Shown: positions 18,247-27,703 of the stretch, piece after piece
Position numbering within the stretch: position 1 is the stretch's first letter
Layout of the letters: each line of letters starts with the position of its first letter
Assembly: GCA_910576795.1 (NCBI GenBank)
Contig: CAJTIX010000001.1
Span: forward strand, 1 to 64,000
Direction of reading: 5' to 3'
Origin: an uncultured Bacilli bacterium
GTDB lineage: Bacteria; Bacillota_I; Bacilli_A; RF39; UBA660
DNA length: 64,000 bases
The notes under the pieces: generated by a model
What the model was told of the DNA's origin: nothing
What the model saw: only the letters and a program-made list of their open reading frames with translations
Database searches by the model: none
Position numbers and translations under genes: made by a program

Positions 18247-18630
18247 CTAACTTTTAAAGTTATCATTATTTGATAATCCTTGAAGCATTGTTATTGCTGC
18301 TTGTTTTCCATCTTTATTTAAAGTTAAATATGTTGATAACAATTGGAAAGCATCTTCACCATATACTTTTTGAATTTGTTCACAAATTTCAATTTCTTTA
18401 TGCAGTGTGTTATAGTCAACTTCCATTGAAACATCGTGACCCATTAACCAAGCAACATTAACATCAAGTGCAGTTGCTATTTTAAATAAAGCATCTTGCT
18501 TTGCATCATATAATCCATTCATATATTGACTGATTCTAGATTTAGATACACCTGATTTATTTACTAAATCAATTGGTTTCATATTTCTAATTGTCATAGC
18601 ACGATTTAATCGATCAGTAAATTTACTCAT
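18247..18630 (-). CDS. CI-like prophage repressor (XRE)
   Basis: 127 residues. N-terminal HTH (MKPIDLVNKSGVSKSRISQYMNGLYDAKQDALFKIATALDVNVAWLMG split across residues about 17-64) and a short helical C-terminal region. It has no S24 peptidase domain, so induction cannot be by classical self-cleavage. It is divergent from the Cro-like gene across a shared operator region, the standard lysogeny-lysis switch. Its promoter on the minus strand is TTGAAT-N17-TATAAT (18703-18698 and 18680-18675). Confidence 0.85.
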   Translation of the reverse strand: MSKFTDRLNRAMTIRNMKPIDLVNKSGVSKSRISQYMNGLYDAKQDALFKIATALDVNVAWLMGHDVSMEVDYNTLHKEIEICEQIQKVYGEDAFQLLSTYLTLNKDGKQAAITMLQGLSNNDNFKS

Positions 18631-18674
18631 TTTCTTTTAAAACCTCTCTTTCTTAAAACATCTTTACATATCTA

Positions 18675-18773
18675 ATTATAAACGAAAAGTTAAGGAAATT
18701 CAACACTTCTTTAAAAAAGTTAAAGAAATTTTATAAAAAGTGTTGACTTGAAAAGTTTAATATGCTAAACTTT
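18675..18773. promoter_or_regulatory. Divergent lysogeny switch: two promoters and operators
   Basis: Rightward promoter TTGACT (18743-18748) N17 TAAACT (18766-18771). Leftward promoter TTGAAT N17 TATAAT on the minus strand (18698-18703 and 18675-18680). A perfect inverted repeat AAAGTTTA-N6-TAAACTTT (18752-18759 / 18766-18773) covers the rightward -10. Two direct repeats AAAGTTAAGGAAATT and AAAGTTAAAGAAATT (18686-18700, 18716-18730) lie exactly 30 bases apart, near three helical turns; the first overlaps the leftward -35. These are likely CI and Cro operators. Confidence 0.75.
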
Positions 18774-18827
18774 GGTTACAAGGTTAGAGAAACTAAACTT
18801 GAAACGAGTATCAAGGAAGGTGAAAAT

Positions 18828-19058
18828 ATGAATACTGAAAAGACAATTTTTGATTATGACAAGTTAAGAGGTAGAATAAAAGAATACTTTAAAACAGAAG
18901 GTAAGTTTTCAGAAGAACTTGGTATTTCAAGTGTTCAATTGTCTAATTTACTTAACAATAAAGCAGTATGGGATCAACTTTTAATAAATAAAGCATGTAT
19001 GCTACTTAAAATATTATCAATTGAAATACCAGTATATTTTTTTACAGAAAAAGTTTAA
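18828..19058 (+). CDS. Cro-like DUF739 regulator
   Basis: 76 residues with the pattern DYDKLRGRIKEYFKTEGKFSEELGIS...SNLLNNKAVWDQ, characteristic of the DUF739 HTH proteins found as the first rightward gene of Bacillota phages. ATG 18828 follows AAGGAAGGTG. An in-frame ATG at 18762 lies inside the promoter and is rejected. It probably acts like Cro against the leftward repressor. Confidence 0.8.
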   Translation: MNTEKTIFDYDKLRGRIKEYFKTEGKFSEELGISSVQLSNLLNNKAVWDQLLINKACMLLKILSIEIPVYFFTEKV

Positions 19059-19088
19059 TTTCTTAAACTTATGATTAGAGGTGATAAA

Positions 19089-19487
19089 ATGACATTTTCA
19101 GAAAAATTAAAACTTGCAATGACAGAAAGAAATATAAAACCAGTTGAACTTGCTTTGAAAATTGGAAAAAATAAATCTTCAGTTAGTCAATATTTATCAG
19201 GAATTAATATTCCAAAAGATTCAACTAAAGAAAAAATTTGTGAAGTTTTAGATGTTCCACTAGAATATTTCAATGAACAAATTGAAGATGAAAGCAAAGA
19301 CACATTTTTATACAATGTTCCAATTAAGGAAGCAGCAAGGTTATTACATAAATCTGAACAGTTTGTTAGAGTATCACTTCAACAAGGAACTGCACCCTTT
19401 GGATTTGCAACTAAAAAAGAAGGTAAAGAAAAATATTCATACCACATAAGTCCTAAAAAACTTTATGAGTATGTAGATCAAATTTAA
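19089..19487 (+). CDS. XRE regulator with second DNA-binding domain
   Basis: 132 residues. N-terminal XRE HTH (PVELALKIGKNKSSVSQYLSG) and a C-terminal module IKEAARLLHKSEQFVRVSLQQGTAPFGFA that resembles excisionase/MerR-type winged helices. AGAGGTGATAAA precedes ATG 19089. It could be the antirepressor or excisionase of the phage; this is inference from domain type and position. Confidence 0.7.
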   Translation: MTFSEKLKLAMTERNIKPVELALKIGKNKSSVSQYLSGINIPKDSTKEKICEVLDVPLEYFNEQIEDESKDTFLYNVPIKEAARLLHKSEQFVRVSLQQGTAPFGFATKKEGKEKYSYHISPKKLYEYVDQI

Positions 19488-19501
19488 GTGAGGTTATGAC
19501 T

Positions 19502-20797
19502 ATGAAACTATTTGAACATCAAATTGAAGCATTAGAAAAAACAAAAGATTTTAACAAGTGTGCTTATTACCTAGATATGGGATTGGGGAAAACATTTATT
19601 GGTTCTGAAAAGATGATTAGTTTTAAAACAAGTATTAATTTAGTTATTTGTCAAAAATCAAAGATTGAGGATTGGATTAAACATTTTGAAGATAATTATA
19701 AAGTTCTTGTTTATAATCTCACAGAAAATGAAAAATTAAAAACTTATCTTGCTTATCATCATTTATTTAATGAAAGTGGTTATCCAGTTAAATATCCAAT
19801 TGTAGGAATTATAAATTATGATTTGGTTTTTAGAAGAAAAGATTTGTTAAATTTGAAAGATTTTACATTGATGCTTGATGAAAGTTCTTTAATTCAAAAT
19901 GAAAAAGCAAAAAGAAGTAAATTTATTTTAAAACTAAATGCTAAAAATGTAATTTTACTTTCAGGAACACCTTCAAGTGGTAAATATGAAAATTTATGGA
20001 CACAAATTCATTTACTTGGTTGGGATATAAAACAATCAGTTTATAACAAGCAATATATCAATTGGGAAAAATTAGATGTTGGTGGTGTACCAATATGGAT
20101 TGTAGACAAAAAAGAACCATATAAAAATGTTGAAAGATTAAAAGAAAAGTTAAGACAACATGGTGCAATTTTTAAGAAAACTGAAGAATGTTTTAATTTA
20201 CCTGAACAAGTAGATATACCAATTTACATCAAACCACCAAATGAATATAAAACATTTAAAGATAATGGAATTGTAACAATTGATAATGATGAATTAGTTG
20301 GTGACACTAATTTAACAAAAATACTTTATGCAAGACAAATTTGCAGTTTATATAATCAAAACAAATTAGATGCATTTGAAGATTTACTTGAAAGTACAAA
20401 TGATAGATTAATTGTATTTTATAACTTTATTCAAGAAAAAGAAAAGTTAAAAGAAATTATTGAAAAACATGAAAGACCAATTTCAGAAGTAAATGGTCAA
20501 GTAAAAGATTTAAAGAATTATGAAGAACAAGATAATTCGATTACCCTTATTCAGTATCAATCAGGAAGTATGGGATTGAACTTACAAAAAGCAAATAAAA
20601 TTATATATTTTAGTTTAACCCAAAGTTCTGATTTGTATGAACAAAGTAAAAAAAGAATACACAGAATTGGTCAAAATCAAACATGTTTCTATTACCTTCT
20701 ATTATGCAAAAATTCAATAGAAGATAAAGGAATATTACCAAGATTAATGATGAGAAAGGATTTTGATGATGAATTATTCAGAGAAGAAATATGGTAG
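19502..20797 (+). CDS. SNF2-family DEAD/DEAH-like helicase
   Basis: 431 residues. Walker A MGLGKT, the DEAH-box variant LMLDESS, motif III LLSGTPSSG, and a C-terminal helicase half with LIQYQSGSMGLNLQKANKIIYF and the SNF2 motif KRIHRIGQ. It is a double-stranded-DNA translocase expected to work in phage DNA replication or recombination. ATG 19502 is chosen for spacing from GTGAGG; ATG 19496 is also possible. Confidence 0.88.
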   Translation: MKLFEHQIEALEKTKDFNKCAYYLDMGLGKTFIGSEKMISFKTSINLVICQKSKIEDWIKHFEDNYKVLVYNLTENEKLKTYLAYHHLFNESGYPVKYPIVGIINYDLVFRRKDLLNLKDFTLMLDESSLIQNEKAKRSKFILKLNAKNVILLSGTPSSGKYENLWTQIHLLGWDIKQSVYNKQYINWEKLDVGGVPIWIVDKKEPYKNVERLKEKLRQHGAIFKKTEECFNLPEQVDIPIYIKPPNEYKTFKDNGIVTIDNDELVGDTNLTKILYARQICSLYNQNKLDAFEDLLESTNDRLIVFYNFIQEKEKLKEIIEKHERPISEVNGQVKDLKNYEEQDNSITLIQYQSGSMGLNLQKANKIIYFSLTQSSDLYEQSKKRIHRIGQNQTCFYYLLLCKNSIEDKGILPRLMMRKDFDDELFREEIW

Positions 20798-20987
20798 AAA
20801 TATTATTTCACAAAGAACACTACCTGAAAGAAAAAAGAAAAAAATTGTGAAATTAAAGGTTAAGACATTGTGCATTCTTTTAATTACATTCTTGATTTTA
20901 GGGATTGTAATTGGAAGTGCAATTATACATATACAACATAGATTAGAAAATGTGCAATGTGTTGATACATTGAAAGGGGGTGATTAA
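20766..20987 (+). CDS. Small single-pass membrane protein
   Basis: About 73 residues with a basic N-terminus (PERKKKKIVKLK) and one transmembrane helix (about 35-57). AAAGGA at 20755-20760 gives the start. It overlaps the helicase gene by 32 bases. Function unknown. Confidence 0.5.
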   Translation: MMNYSEKKYGRNIISQRTLPERKKKKIVKLKVKTLCILLITFLILGIVIGSAIIHIQHRLENVQCVDTLKGGD

Positions 20988-20988
20988 G

Positions 20989-21267
20989 ATGGATGAACTT
21001 TTAGAAGAACTTCATAATTTAGATATTCAAAAAAAATCTATTGATGAAAGGGTATCTAAAATTAAAGAAACACTTGAAAAAGACTATTTGACAACTGAAG
21101 GTTATAAAAATGACATTGTAACAGTTAGTTATACAAGTGCAAGTGAAACAACATCTATTGATTTAAAACAACTAGAAGAAAAAGAACCTGAATTATTTAA
21201 TGATCTAGTTAAAGATTATAAGAAGGTTACAAAAAGAAAAGCATCATATAGTTATAGGTTTAAGTAA
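20989..21267 (+). CDS. Small helical phage protein (Gp157-like position)
   Basis: 92 residues: coiled N-terminal half (ELLEELHNLDIQKKSIDERVSKIKETL) and a C-terminal segment SIDLKQLEEKEPELFNDLVK. The latter is nearly the same as the end of the downstream cytosine methyltransferase frame (IDLEKLAKEEPDLFNDLVK), so the two share a duplicated module. AAGGGGGTGATTAAG precedes ATG 20989. Function unknown. Confidence 0.6.
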   Translation: MDELLEELHNLDIQKKSIDERVSKIKETLEKDYLTTEGYKNDIVTVSYTSASETTSIDLKQLEEKEPELFNDLVKDYKKVTKRKASYSYRFK

Positions 21268-21280
21268 AAAGAGGTGGATT

Positions 21281-21475
21281 ATGAAGAAAATATGGAAAAT
21301 TGACAGAAAAGTATGGGATTGGATAGAAGACAATCTTAATAGTTTAAATTTATTTGATTTAGTTTTAAAAGATAATGATTTTGAAAATGTTTATTTATGT
21401 TGGAAAGGAACTAATGATTTGTTTGCAACCATTTATGTGTCAGTAGTAAAAGAAATCATTAATAAAGGTTATTGA
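21281..21475 (+). CDS. Small phage protein of unknown function
   Basis: 64 residues with alternating Trp/Asp-rich N-terminus (KIWKIDRKVWDWIEDNL). GAGGTGGATT precedes ATG 21281. No domain recognised. Confidence 0.5.
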   Translation: MKKIWKIDRKVWDWIEDNLNSLNLFDLVLKDNDFENVYLCWKGTNDLFATIYVSVVKEIINKGY

Positions 21476-21477
21476 TT

Positions 21478-21807
21478 ATGGCACAAGAAAAGGATTTTGA
21501 AAATAAAGTAAAAAAGTTTCTTAAAGATGAAGGTTGTTATTTTATCAAATATTGGGGTGGTGCTGCTTATACACAAAAAGGTATTCCTGATTTACTAATA
21601 TGTTGTGCTGGTTTCTTTTTAGGAATTGAACTTAAAAGTGAAAAAGGAAAACCATCTGAATTACAACTTTGGAATATAGAAAAAATTAAACAAGCAGGTG
21701 GATATGCACAAGTATTATATCCTGATCAATTTGAAGATTTTAAAGCAACTATTAAATTCTTAAAAGAATATGGTGTAACACCAAACGATAATCGAAAAGG
21801 TAGGTGA
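21478..21807 (+). CDS. VRR-NUC nuclease
   Basis: 109 residues matching the stand-alone phage VRR-NUC fold: GAAYTQKGIPDLLICCAGFFLGIELKSEKGKPSELQ carries the PD...E-x-K active site (D in GIPDL, E and K in IELKSE), with the usual helix QLWNIEKIKQAGGYA. A Holliday-junction or flap-type endonuclease, placed beside helicase and recombination genes. ATG 21478 overlaps the previous stop region; a TTG at 21472 is the alternative. Confidence 0.88.
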   Translation: MAQEKDFENKVKKFLKDEGCYFIKYWGGAAYTQKGIPDLLICCAGFFLGIELKSEKGKPSELQLWNIEKIKQAGGYAQVLYPDQFEDFKATIKFLKEYGVTPNDNRKGR

Positions 21808-21812
21808 TAGAT

Positions 21813-23537
21813 GTGGAAATTTCACATTCAAGAATTGAATGTTTTGAAGGATGTCCGTTTAAATATAAATTAAAGTATTTAGATAAGATTAAAACTTTAA
21901 AAAACACAGATGATGCAAATAATCCTTTATATTTAGGAACTGCACTTCATACAGGCATAGAAAAAGATGTAGAAACTGCAATTAAAGAATATTATTCACA
22001 ATATCCAATAATTACTGATGACCACATCAATGAAGCAATTAAATTAAGATATTTAATTCCAAAAGCAAAGGAAATGCTACCAACTGGTGATTATGAAGTA
22101 CCAATCAAAACTGAAGACTTTATTGGTTACATAGATTTATTATCACCAAATGAAGATGGAACATATGACTTATGGGATTTCAAATATTCAAATAATGCTT
22201 ATCATTATAAGGATTCACCACAACTACATCTTTATAAATATTTTAAAGAAAAAGAAACATTAAATCAAATTAAAATCAAAAATCTGCATTATTTACTTGT
22301 ACCTAAAATCAACATTAAATTGAAAAAGACTGAAACAATTGATGAATTCAGGGATAGATTACAACAAGAATTATCAAAAGCAACTATCAAGATATTAGAT
22401 GTTGAATACAACCCTGATTATGTTATTAATTTTACACTAAATATAAAAAAATGTATAGAGTGTGAAGAATTTAATAAAAATGAAACCTATCTATGTGATT
22501 GGTGTGAATATGAAAAGTATTGTAAGGAAGGAATTGATTATATGTTATTACCAGTTAATGAAAGAAGAAATATTGAAAAAATAGAAAAAAGAACTTTATG
22601 GATTTATGGAAAACCATTCAGTGGAAAAACAACTTTTGCAAATAAATTTCCTGATCCATTAATGTTAAATACTGATGGAAATATTAAGTTTGTTGATGCA
22701 CCTTATATTTCTATTAAAGATGAAGTTAAAGTTGAAGGAAGAATGACAAAAAGAACATTTGCATGGCAAAAGTTTAAAGATGTTATTGGTGAACTTGAAA
22801 AGAAAGATAATACTTTCAAATCAATCATTATTGATTTAGTTGAAGATATGTATGAATATTGCAGACTTTATATGTATGATCAAATGGGTATTACACATGA
22901 AAGTGATGATTCATTTAGGGCATGGGATAAAGTAAGAACAGAGTTCTTATCAACATTAAAAAGACTTATGAATTTAGATTATGAAAATATTATTTTAATA
23001 TCACATGAAGATGCATCTAAAGATTTAACAAAAAGAAGTGGTGACAAGATAACATCTATTAAACCAAATATTCAAGAAAAAGCAGCAAATAAAATTGCAG
23101 GTATGGTTGATATAGTTGCAAGAGTTGTTGCAGAAGACAATAAAAGAATTTTATCATTCAAATCTGATGAAGTTGTATTTGGTGGGGGAAGATTAACTAC
23201 AAATGTAAGTGAAATAGATTTGAATTATGATGAATTTATTGAAGTATATTCTGATGCTAATAAAAGTATAGCAAGTAATACTGAAACATCAGAAACAAAA
23301 ACAACAAGTAGAAGAAAATCAGCAAGAATAGAAACAAAGGTTGAAGAATCTACTGAAGAAAAAAATGAAGAAGTAGATGAAAACACAAAAGAACAAATGA
23401 CAACTGTTGATGGTTCTGAACCAGTTGTTGAAGAAAGTTCTGAAAAGGTTGAAGAAGTTAAAGAACAAGAGAAAAAAACACCTGTTGAAACACCAACTGA
23501 AGCACCTAGAAGAACAAGGAAAAGAAGAACTGAATAA
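21813..23537 (+). CDS. Cas4/RecB-like nuclease fused to AAA (Sak4-like) ATPase
   Basis: About 574 residues. The N-terminal part (1 to about 250) is a PD-(D/E)xK nuclease: SRIECFEGCPFKYKLKY, GTALHTGIE, DLWDFKYS (catalytic D and K) and a cysteine set including C-x2-C (CIECEEF, CDWCEYEKYC) as in Fe-S RecB/Cas4 enzymes. The second part is a RecA-like ATPase with Walker A WIYGKPFSGKTTFA and Walker B SIIIDLVED, of the AAA_24/Sak4 single-strand-annealing type. The tail (about 485-574) is acidic, low-complexity and ends RRTRKRRTE. GTG 21813 follows AGGTAGGTG; GTG 21804 is the alternative. Likely the phage exonuclease-recombinase. Confidence 0.8.
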   Translation: MEISHSRIECFEGCPFKYKLKYLDKIKTLKNTDDANNPLYLGTALHTGIEKDVETAIKEYYSQYPIITDDHINEAIKLRYLIPKAKEMLPTGDYEVPIKTEDFIGYIDLLSPNEDGTYDLWDFKYSNNAYHYKDSPQLHLYKYFKEKETLNQIKIKNLHYLLVPKINIKLKKTETIDEFRDRLQQELSKATIKILDVEYNPDYVINFTLNIKKCIECEEFNKNETYLCDWCEYEKYCKEGIDYMLLPVNERRNIEKIEKRTLWIYGKPFSGKTTFANKFPDPLMLNTDGNIKFVDAPYISIKDEVKVEGRMTKRTFAWQKFKDVIGELEKKDNTFKSIIIDLVEDMYEYCRLYMYDQMGITHESDDSFRAWDKVRTEFLSTLKRLMNLDYENIILISHEDASKDLTKRSGDKITSIKPNIQEKAANKIAGMVDIVARVVAEDNKRILSFKSDEVVFGGGRLTTNVSEIDLNYDEFIEVYSDANKSIASNTETSETKTTSRRKSARIETKVEESTEEKNEEVDENTKEQMTTVDGSEPVVEESSEKVEEVKEQEKKTPVETPTEAPRRTRKRRTE

Positions 23538-23557
23538 TTAGAAAGAAGGAATTAATT

Positions 23558-24037
23558 ATGGAAAAGAAAAATTTATTTGAAAAATGGGATAAAGAAATTG
23601 ATACAGAAAATTTACAAAAAGATGTTGCAAAAGCAGCAGAGAATGGTGGACAAGCAACATTCAAAGAAGTACCTGAAGGGGAATATGAAGTTGAAGTAAA
23701 TCAAATGGAATTAAAAGCATCTAAAAATGGTGATCCTATGATTTCAATTTGGTTCAAGATTATAAATGGTGAATATAAAAACTCAATATTATTTATGAAC
23801 CAAGTTGTTACACAAGGTTTCCAAATTCATATTGTTAATGAATTATTAAGAAGTCTAGTTGCAGAAATGGAAAAACCAATTGATATTGATTTTAAAAATT
23901 ATAAACAATATTCAGAATTAGTTATGGATATTCATGAAGCAATTACAGGAAATTTTGAATATGCACTTTCTTATAAAGAAAATAGCAAAGGATTTAAAAC
24001 TTTTAAAGTTGAAGAAGTATTTGTTTTAGAAGACTAA
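23558..24037 (+). CDS. DUF669 single-stranded-DNA-binding-type protein
   Basis: 159 residues matching DUF669: VPEGEYEVEVNQMELKASKNGDPMISIWFKIINGEYKNSILFMNQVV. These OB-like proteins accompany Sak4-type recombinases in phages and probably act as SSB partners. It follows the nuclease-ATPase fusion by 20 bases and precedes the polymerase. Confidence 0.8.
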   Translation: MEKKNLFEKWDKEIDTENLQKDVAKAAENGGQATFKEVPEGEYEVEVNQMELKASKNGDPMISIWFKIINGEYKNSILFMNQVVTQGFQIHIVNELLRSLVAEMEKPIDIDFKNYKQYSELVMDIHEAITGNFEYALSYKENSKGFKTFKVEEVFVLED

Positions 24038-24069
24038 TTTAACAATATTTATGAAAGGATGTGAATTAA

Positions 24070-25785
24070 ATGTTATTTTATGACTTTGAGGTTTTCAAAG
24101 AAGACTGGTTGGTTGTAATAATTGATATGAAAAATAAAAAAGAACATGTAATTATTAATAACCCTGAAGAATTAGAAAAGATTTATCAAGATAACATTAA
24201 TGAAATATGGGTTGGTTTCAATTCAAGACATTATGATCAATACATTTTAAAAGGCATCCTTTGTGGATTTAATCCAAAAAGAATAAATGACTATATAATT
24301 TTAAAAGGTAATCCAGGATGGAAATTTAGTTCTTTATTTAGAAATATACCACTTAATAATTATGATGTAATGATGAGTATAGATCGTGGTTTAAAATCAT
24401 TTGAAGGATTTATGGGAAACAATATCAAAGAATCAAGTGTTCCATTTGATATTGATAGAAAATTGACACAAGAAGAACTTGATGAAACCGTGAAATATTG
24501 TAGACATGATGTTGAACAAACAATTGAAGTATTTCTTCAAAGAAAAAGTGATTTTGAAGCACATATGGGATTAGTAAAGATTGCTTGTGAAGGTAAACCT
24601 TTAAACATGGCATTAATATCTAAAACCAAAGCACAACTATCAGCAATCATCCTTGAAGCAAGTAAGAGGGAACACAATGATGAATTTGACATTGATTTTC
24701 CTTCTACTTTGAAAATAGATAAATACAAAGAAGTTGTTGAATGGTATGAAAATGAAGAAAATAGATGTTATGAGAAAGATGGTAAAAAGAATCAATTGGA
24801 TATTATGATTGCTGGTGTTCCACATCAATTTGGTTGGGGTGGTGTACATGGTGCAATACCACAATATTCAGGTGAAGGATATTTTCTAAATATGGATGTT
24901 ACAAGTCTATATCCTTCACTTATGATTCAATATGATTTACATAGTAGAAATATGAAAGATCCACAGAAGTTTGTTGATATATACAACACTAGGGTTCAAT
25001 ACAAAAAAGAAAAAAATCCATTACAATTACCTTTGAAATTAGTTCTTAATTCAACTTATGGTGTTATGAAAGATAAGAACAATGATTTATTTGATCCATT
25101 ACAGGCAAATAGAGTTTGTATATATGGACAATTGCTTATCCTTGATTTAGTTGAAAAATTAGAACCACATTGTAAGATAATTCAATCAAATACTGATGGT
25201 GTATTAATAAAAATGAATAGTTATGATGATTATGACTTAATAGATGATATTGCTTATGAATGGGAACAAAGAACACATCTTAATTTAGAATTTGATGAAT
25301 ATAGAAAAGTATTTCAAAAGGATGTTAATAACTATATTATTGTTGATGCTGAAGGACATTATAAATCAAAAGGTGCATATGTTAAGAAACTTAATAATCT
25401 TGATTATGACTTACCAATTATAAACAAAGCATTGGTGGATTATATGGTTAATAATATACCAGTAGAAGATACAATTAACAATTGTAATGATTTAAAAGAA
25501 TTTCAATTGGTTACAAAAATATCTAATAAATATAAATATATACTTCATGGTGAACACAAAATTAAAGAAAAATGTATTAGAATTTTTGCATCAAAATATA
25601 TAGATGATCCAGGTGTTACAAAAGTTAGTGAAAGAACAGGAAAACCTGCAAAAATATCCAATTCACCTGAACATTGTTTTATTTACAATGAAGAAGTTAA
25701 TGATGTTAAAGTACCCAATAAATTAGATAAAACTTGGTATATTAACCTAGCAACTAAAAGATTAAATGATTTTGGGGTGATATGA
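24070..25785 (+). CDS. Family B DNA polymerase (phage replicase)
   Basis: 571 residues. A 3'-5' exonuclease domain has FYDFEVF (Exo I D and E), WVGFNSRHYDQYIL (Exo II) and YCRHDVEQT (Exo III). Polymerase motifs: A, NMDVTSLYPSLM; B, LKLVLNSTYGVMKDK; C, QSNTDGVLI. It is short for the family but all catalytic residues are present. AAAGGATG precedes ATG 24070, and the stop overlaps the primase start. Replicates the phage genome. Confidence 0.92.
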   Translation: MLFYDFEVFKEDWLVVIIDMKNKKEHVIINNPEELEKIYQDNINEIWVGFNSRHYDQYILKGILCGFNPKRINDYIILKGNPGWKFSSLFRNIPLNNYDVMMSIDRGLKSFEGFMGNNIKESSVPFDIDRKLTQEELDETVKYCRHDVEQTIEVFLQRKSDFEAHMGLVKIACEGKPLNMALISKTKAQLSAIILEASKREHNDEFDIDFPSTLKIDKYKEVVEWYENEENRCYEKDGKKNQLDIMIAGVPHQFGWGGVHGAIPQYSGEGYFLNMDVTSLYPSLMIQYDLHSRNMKDPQKFVDIYNTRVQYKKEKNPLQLPLKLVLNSTYGVMKDKNNDLFDPLQANRVCIYGQLLILDLVEKLEPHCKIIQSNTDGVLIKMNSYDDYDLIDDIAYEWEQRTHLNLEFDEYRKVFQKDVNNYIIVDAEGHYKSKGAYVKKLNNLDYDLPIINKALVDYMVNNIPVEDTINNCNDLKEFQLVTKISNKYKYILHGEHKIKEKCIRIFASKYIDDPGVTKVSERTGKPAKISNSPEHCFIYNEEVNDVKVPNKLDKTWYINLATKRLNDFGVI

Positions 25786-27701
25786 TGGATGAATTTTTTA
25801 AAGGATATGTAGTAACAAAAAATAAAAAGAGTATAGAACCATTTAGAAATAGAAATGATTTTAAAACTTATGATGAAATAAAATATTATGATGAATTTGC
25901 TGGTATTCTTGCAGATAATACAATTTTGGTTGATATTGATGATAGTGAACAAGCAGAAATATTAATGAATATTGTTGAAGATTTACAACTTAATTGTAGG
26001 GTTTATAAAACAACTAGAGGAAAGCACTTTCTATTTAAAAACACTAACATTAATAAATGTTATACTCATTGCAATCTAGCATGTGGAATAACTGCTGATA
26101 TAAAAGTCGGATGTAAGAATTCATATGAAATACTAAAATTTAATAATAAAGAAAGATTTATTGAATGGGATATTGAAGAAGATGAAAATTATCAAAATAT
26201 TCCTAAATGGATGACACCAGTAAAAAATAGTACAGATTTTCAAAATATGGAAAATGGCGATGGAAGAAATCAAGCACTATTTAATTACATATTGACTTTA
26301 CAAAGCAATGATTTTTCAAAAGAAGAAGCAAGAGAAACTATAAAAATCATTAATAAATATGTACTTAAAGATTCTTTATCAGAAGATGAAGTTGATGTAA
26401 TTATCAGAGATGATGCATTTCCAAATATGTCATTTTTTAAGGGAAATACATTTCTATTTGATAAGTTTGCAGTTTTTCTTAAAAATAATCACTATATAAA
26501 AAGAATTAATAATCAATTGCATTTATTTAAGGATGGTATATACATTACAGGACAACAAGAAATTGAATCTGCAATGATTGAACATATACCACAATTAGGT
26601 AGATCAAGAAGAACAGAAGTAATGTCATATTTAGATATTTTAATTAGAGAAAATACACCAGTTACATCAGCAAGATTTATTGCATTTAGAAATGGAATAT
26701 TAAACATTGATACAAATGAGTTATTACCTTATTCCCCTGATTTTATTATTACTAATAAAGTTGAATGGGATTATAACCCAAATGCTTATTCAGAAGATGT
26801 TGATGAAGTATTAAACAATATATCTTGTAATGATGAAGAAATAAGAAAATTACTAGAAGAACTTACAGGTTATTGTATGTATAGAAGAAATGAATTAGGA
26901 AAAGCATTTATATTAATTGGTTCAGGATCAAATGGTAAATCTACTTACTTAAATATGTTAAAAGACATGTTAGGTAGAAGAAATACATCTGTTCTTGATT
27001 TGAAAAAGTTAAATGATAGGTTTTCCACAGTTATGATGTTTGGAAAACTTGCTAATATCGGTGATGATATTTCAGAAGAATTTATTACAGATGTTAGTGA
27101 ATTTAAAAAAATAGTAACAGGTGAAACAATAGATGCTGAACAAAAAGGACAACCTAAATTTGAATTTAACCCTTATGTAAAATTAATATTTAGTGCAAAT
27201 AACATTCCTAGAATGGGAAAAGGTAGAGATTCAACTGCTATTTTAAGAAGATTAGTCATTGTTCCATTTAATGCTAAATTTACAAAAGAATCATTAGGTG
27301 ATAGTTTTAAACCTTATATAACACATTCTTTAAAGTCACAAGAAAGTATGGAATATTTAATTAAATTAGGTATTGAGGGATTAAAAAGAGTTTTACAAAA
27401 TAAAGAGTTTACTACTTCAGACAAAGTAAAAGCAGAATTAAATGAATATGAAGAAAATAATAATCCAATATTAAGTTTCTTTAAAGATTGTGAAGATAAT
27501 GAAACACAAGTTGAAAATGAACCAACGAATGATGTTTATAGAAAATATACATTGTTCTGTTCTGAAAATGGTTTTCAATCATTATCAAATGGTGAGTTCT
27601 CAAAACAAGTTAAAAAATATTTTGGATTCACTATTATTAGAAAAAGAATAAATGGTGAAGTAAGAAGAATATTTGTGAAAGATGATAAAGAAGGGAAGTA
27701 A
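25785..27701 (+). CDS. Phage primase-helicase (prim-pol plus D5/SF3 helicase)
   Basis: 638 residues. The N-terminal region has a prim-pol-like metal motif ILVDIDD and TTRGKHFLFK. After a middle linker, a D5_N-like segment leads to the SF3 helicase with Walker A ILIGSGSNGKSTYLN, Walker B-like LANIGDDISEEF and sensor SANNIPRMG. A winged-helix tail follows. Tandem ATGs at 25782 and 25785 overlap the polymerase stop. Opens and primes the replication fork. Confidence 0.9.
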   Translation: MDEFFKGYVVTKNKKSIEPFRNRNDFKTYDEIKYYDEFAGILADNTILVDIDDSEQAEILMNIVEDLQLNCRVYKTTRGKHFLFKNTNINKCYTHCNLACGITADIKVGCKNSYEILKFNNKERFIEWDIEEDENYQNIPKWMTPVKNSTDFQNMENGDGRNQALFNYILTLQSNDFSKEEARETIKIINKYVLKDSLSEDEVDVIIRDDAFPNMSFFKGNTFLFDKFAVFLKNNHYIKRINNQLHLFKDGIYITGQQEIESAMIEHIPQLGRSRRTEVMSYLDILIRENTPVTSARFIAFRNGILNIDTNELLPYSPDFIITNKVEWDYNPNAYSEDVDEVLNNISCNDEEIRKLLEELTGYCMYRRNELGKAFILIGSGSNGKSTYLNMLKDMLGRRNTSVLDLKKLNDRFSTVMMFGKLANIGDDISEEFITDVSEFKKIVTGETIDAEQKGQPKFEFNPYVKLIFSANNIPRMGKGRDSTAILRRLVIVPFNAKFTKESLGDSFKPYITHSLKSQESMEYLIKLGIEGLKRVLQNKEFTTSDKVKAELNEYEENNNPILSFFKDCEDNETQVENEPTNDVYRKYTLFCSENGFQSLSNGEFSKQVKKYFGFTIIRKRINGEVRRIFVKDDKEGK

Positions 27702-27703
27702 TT

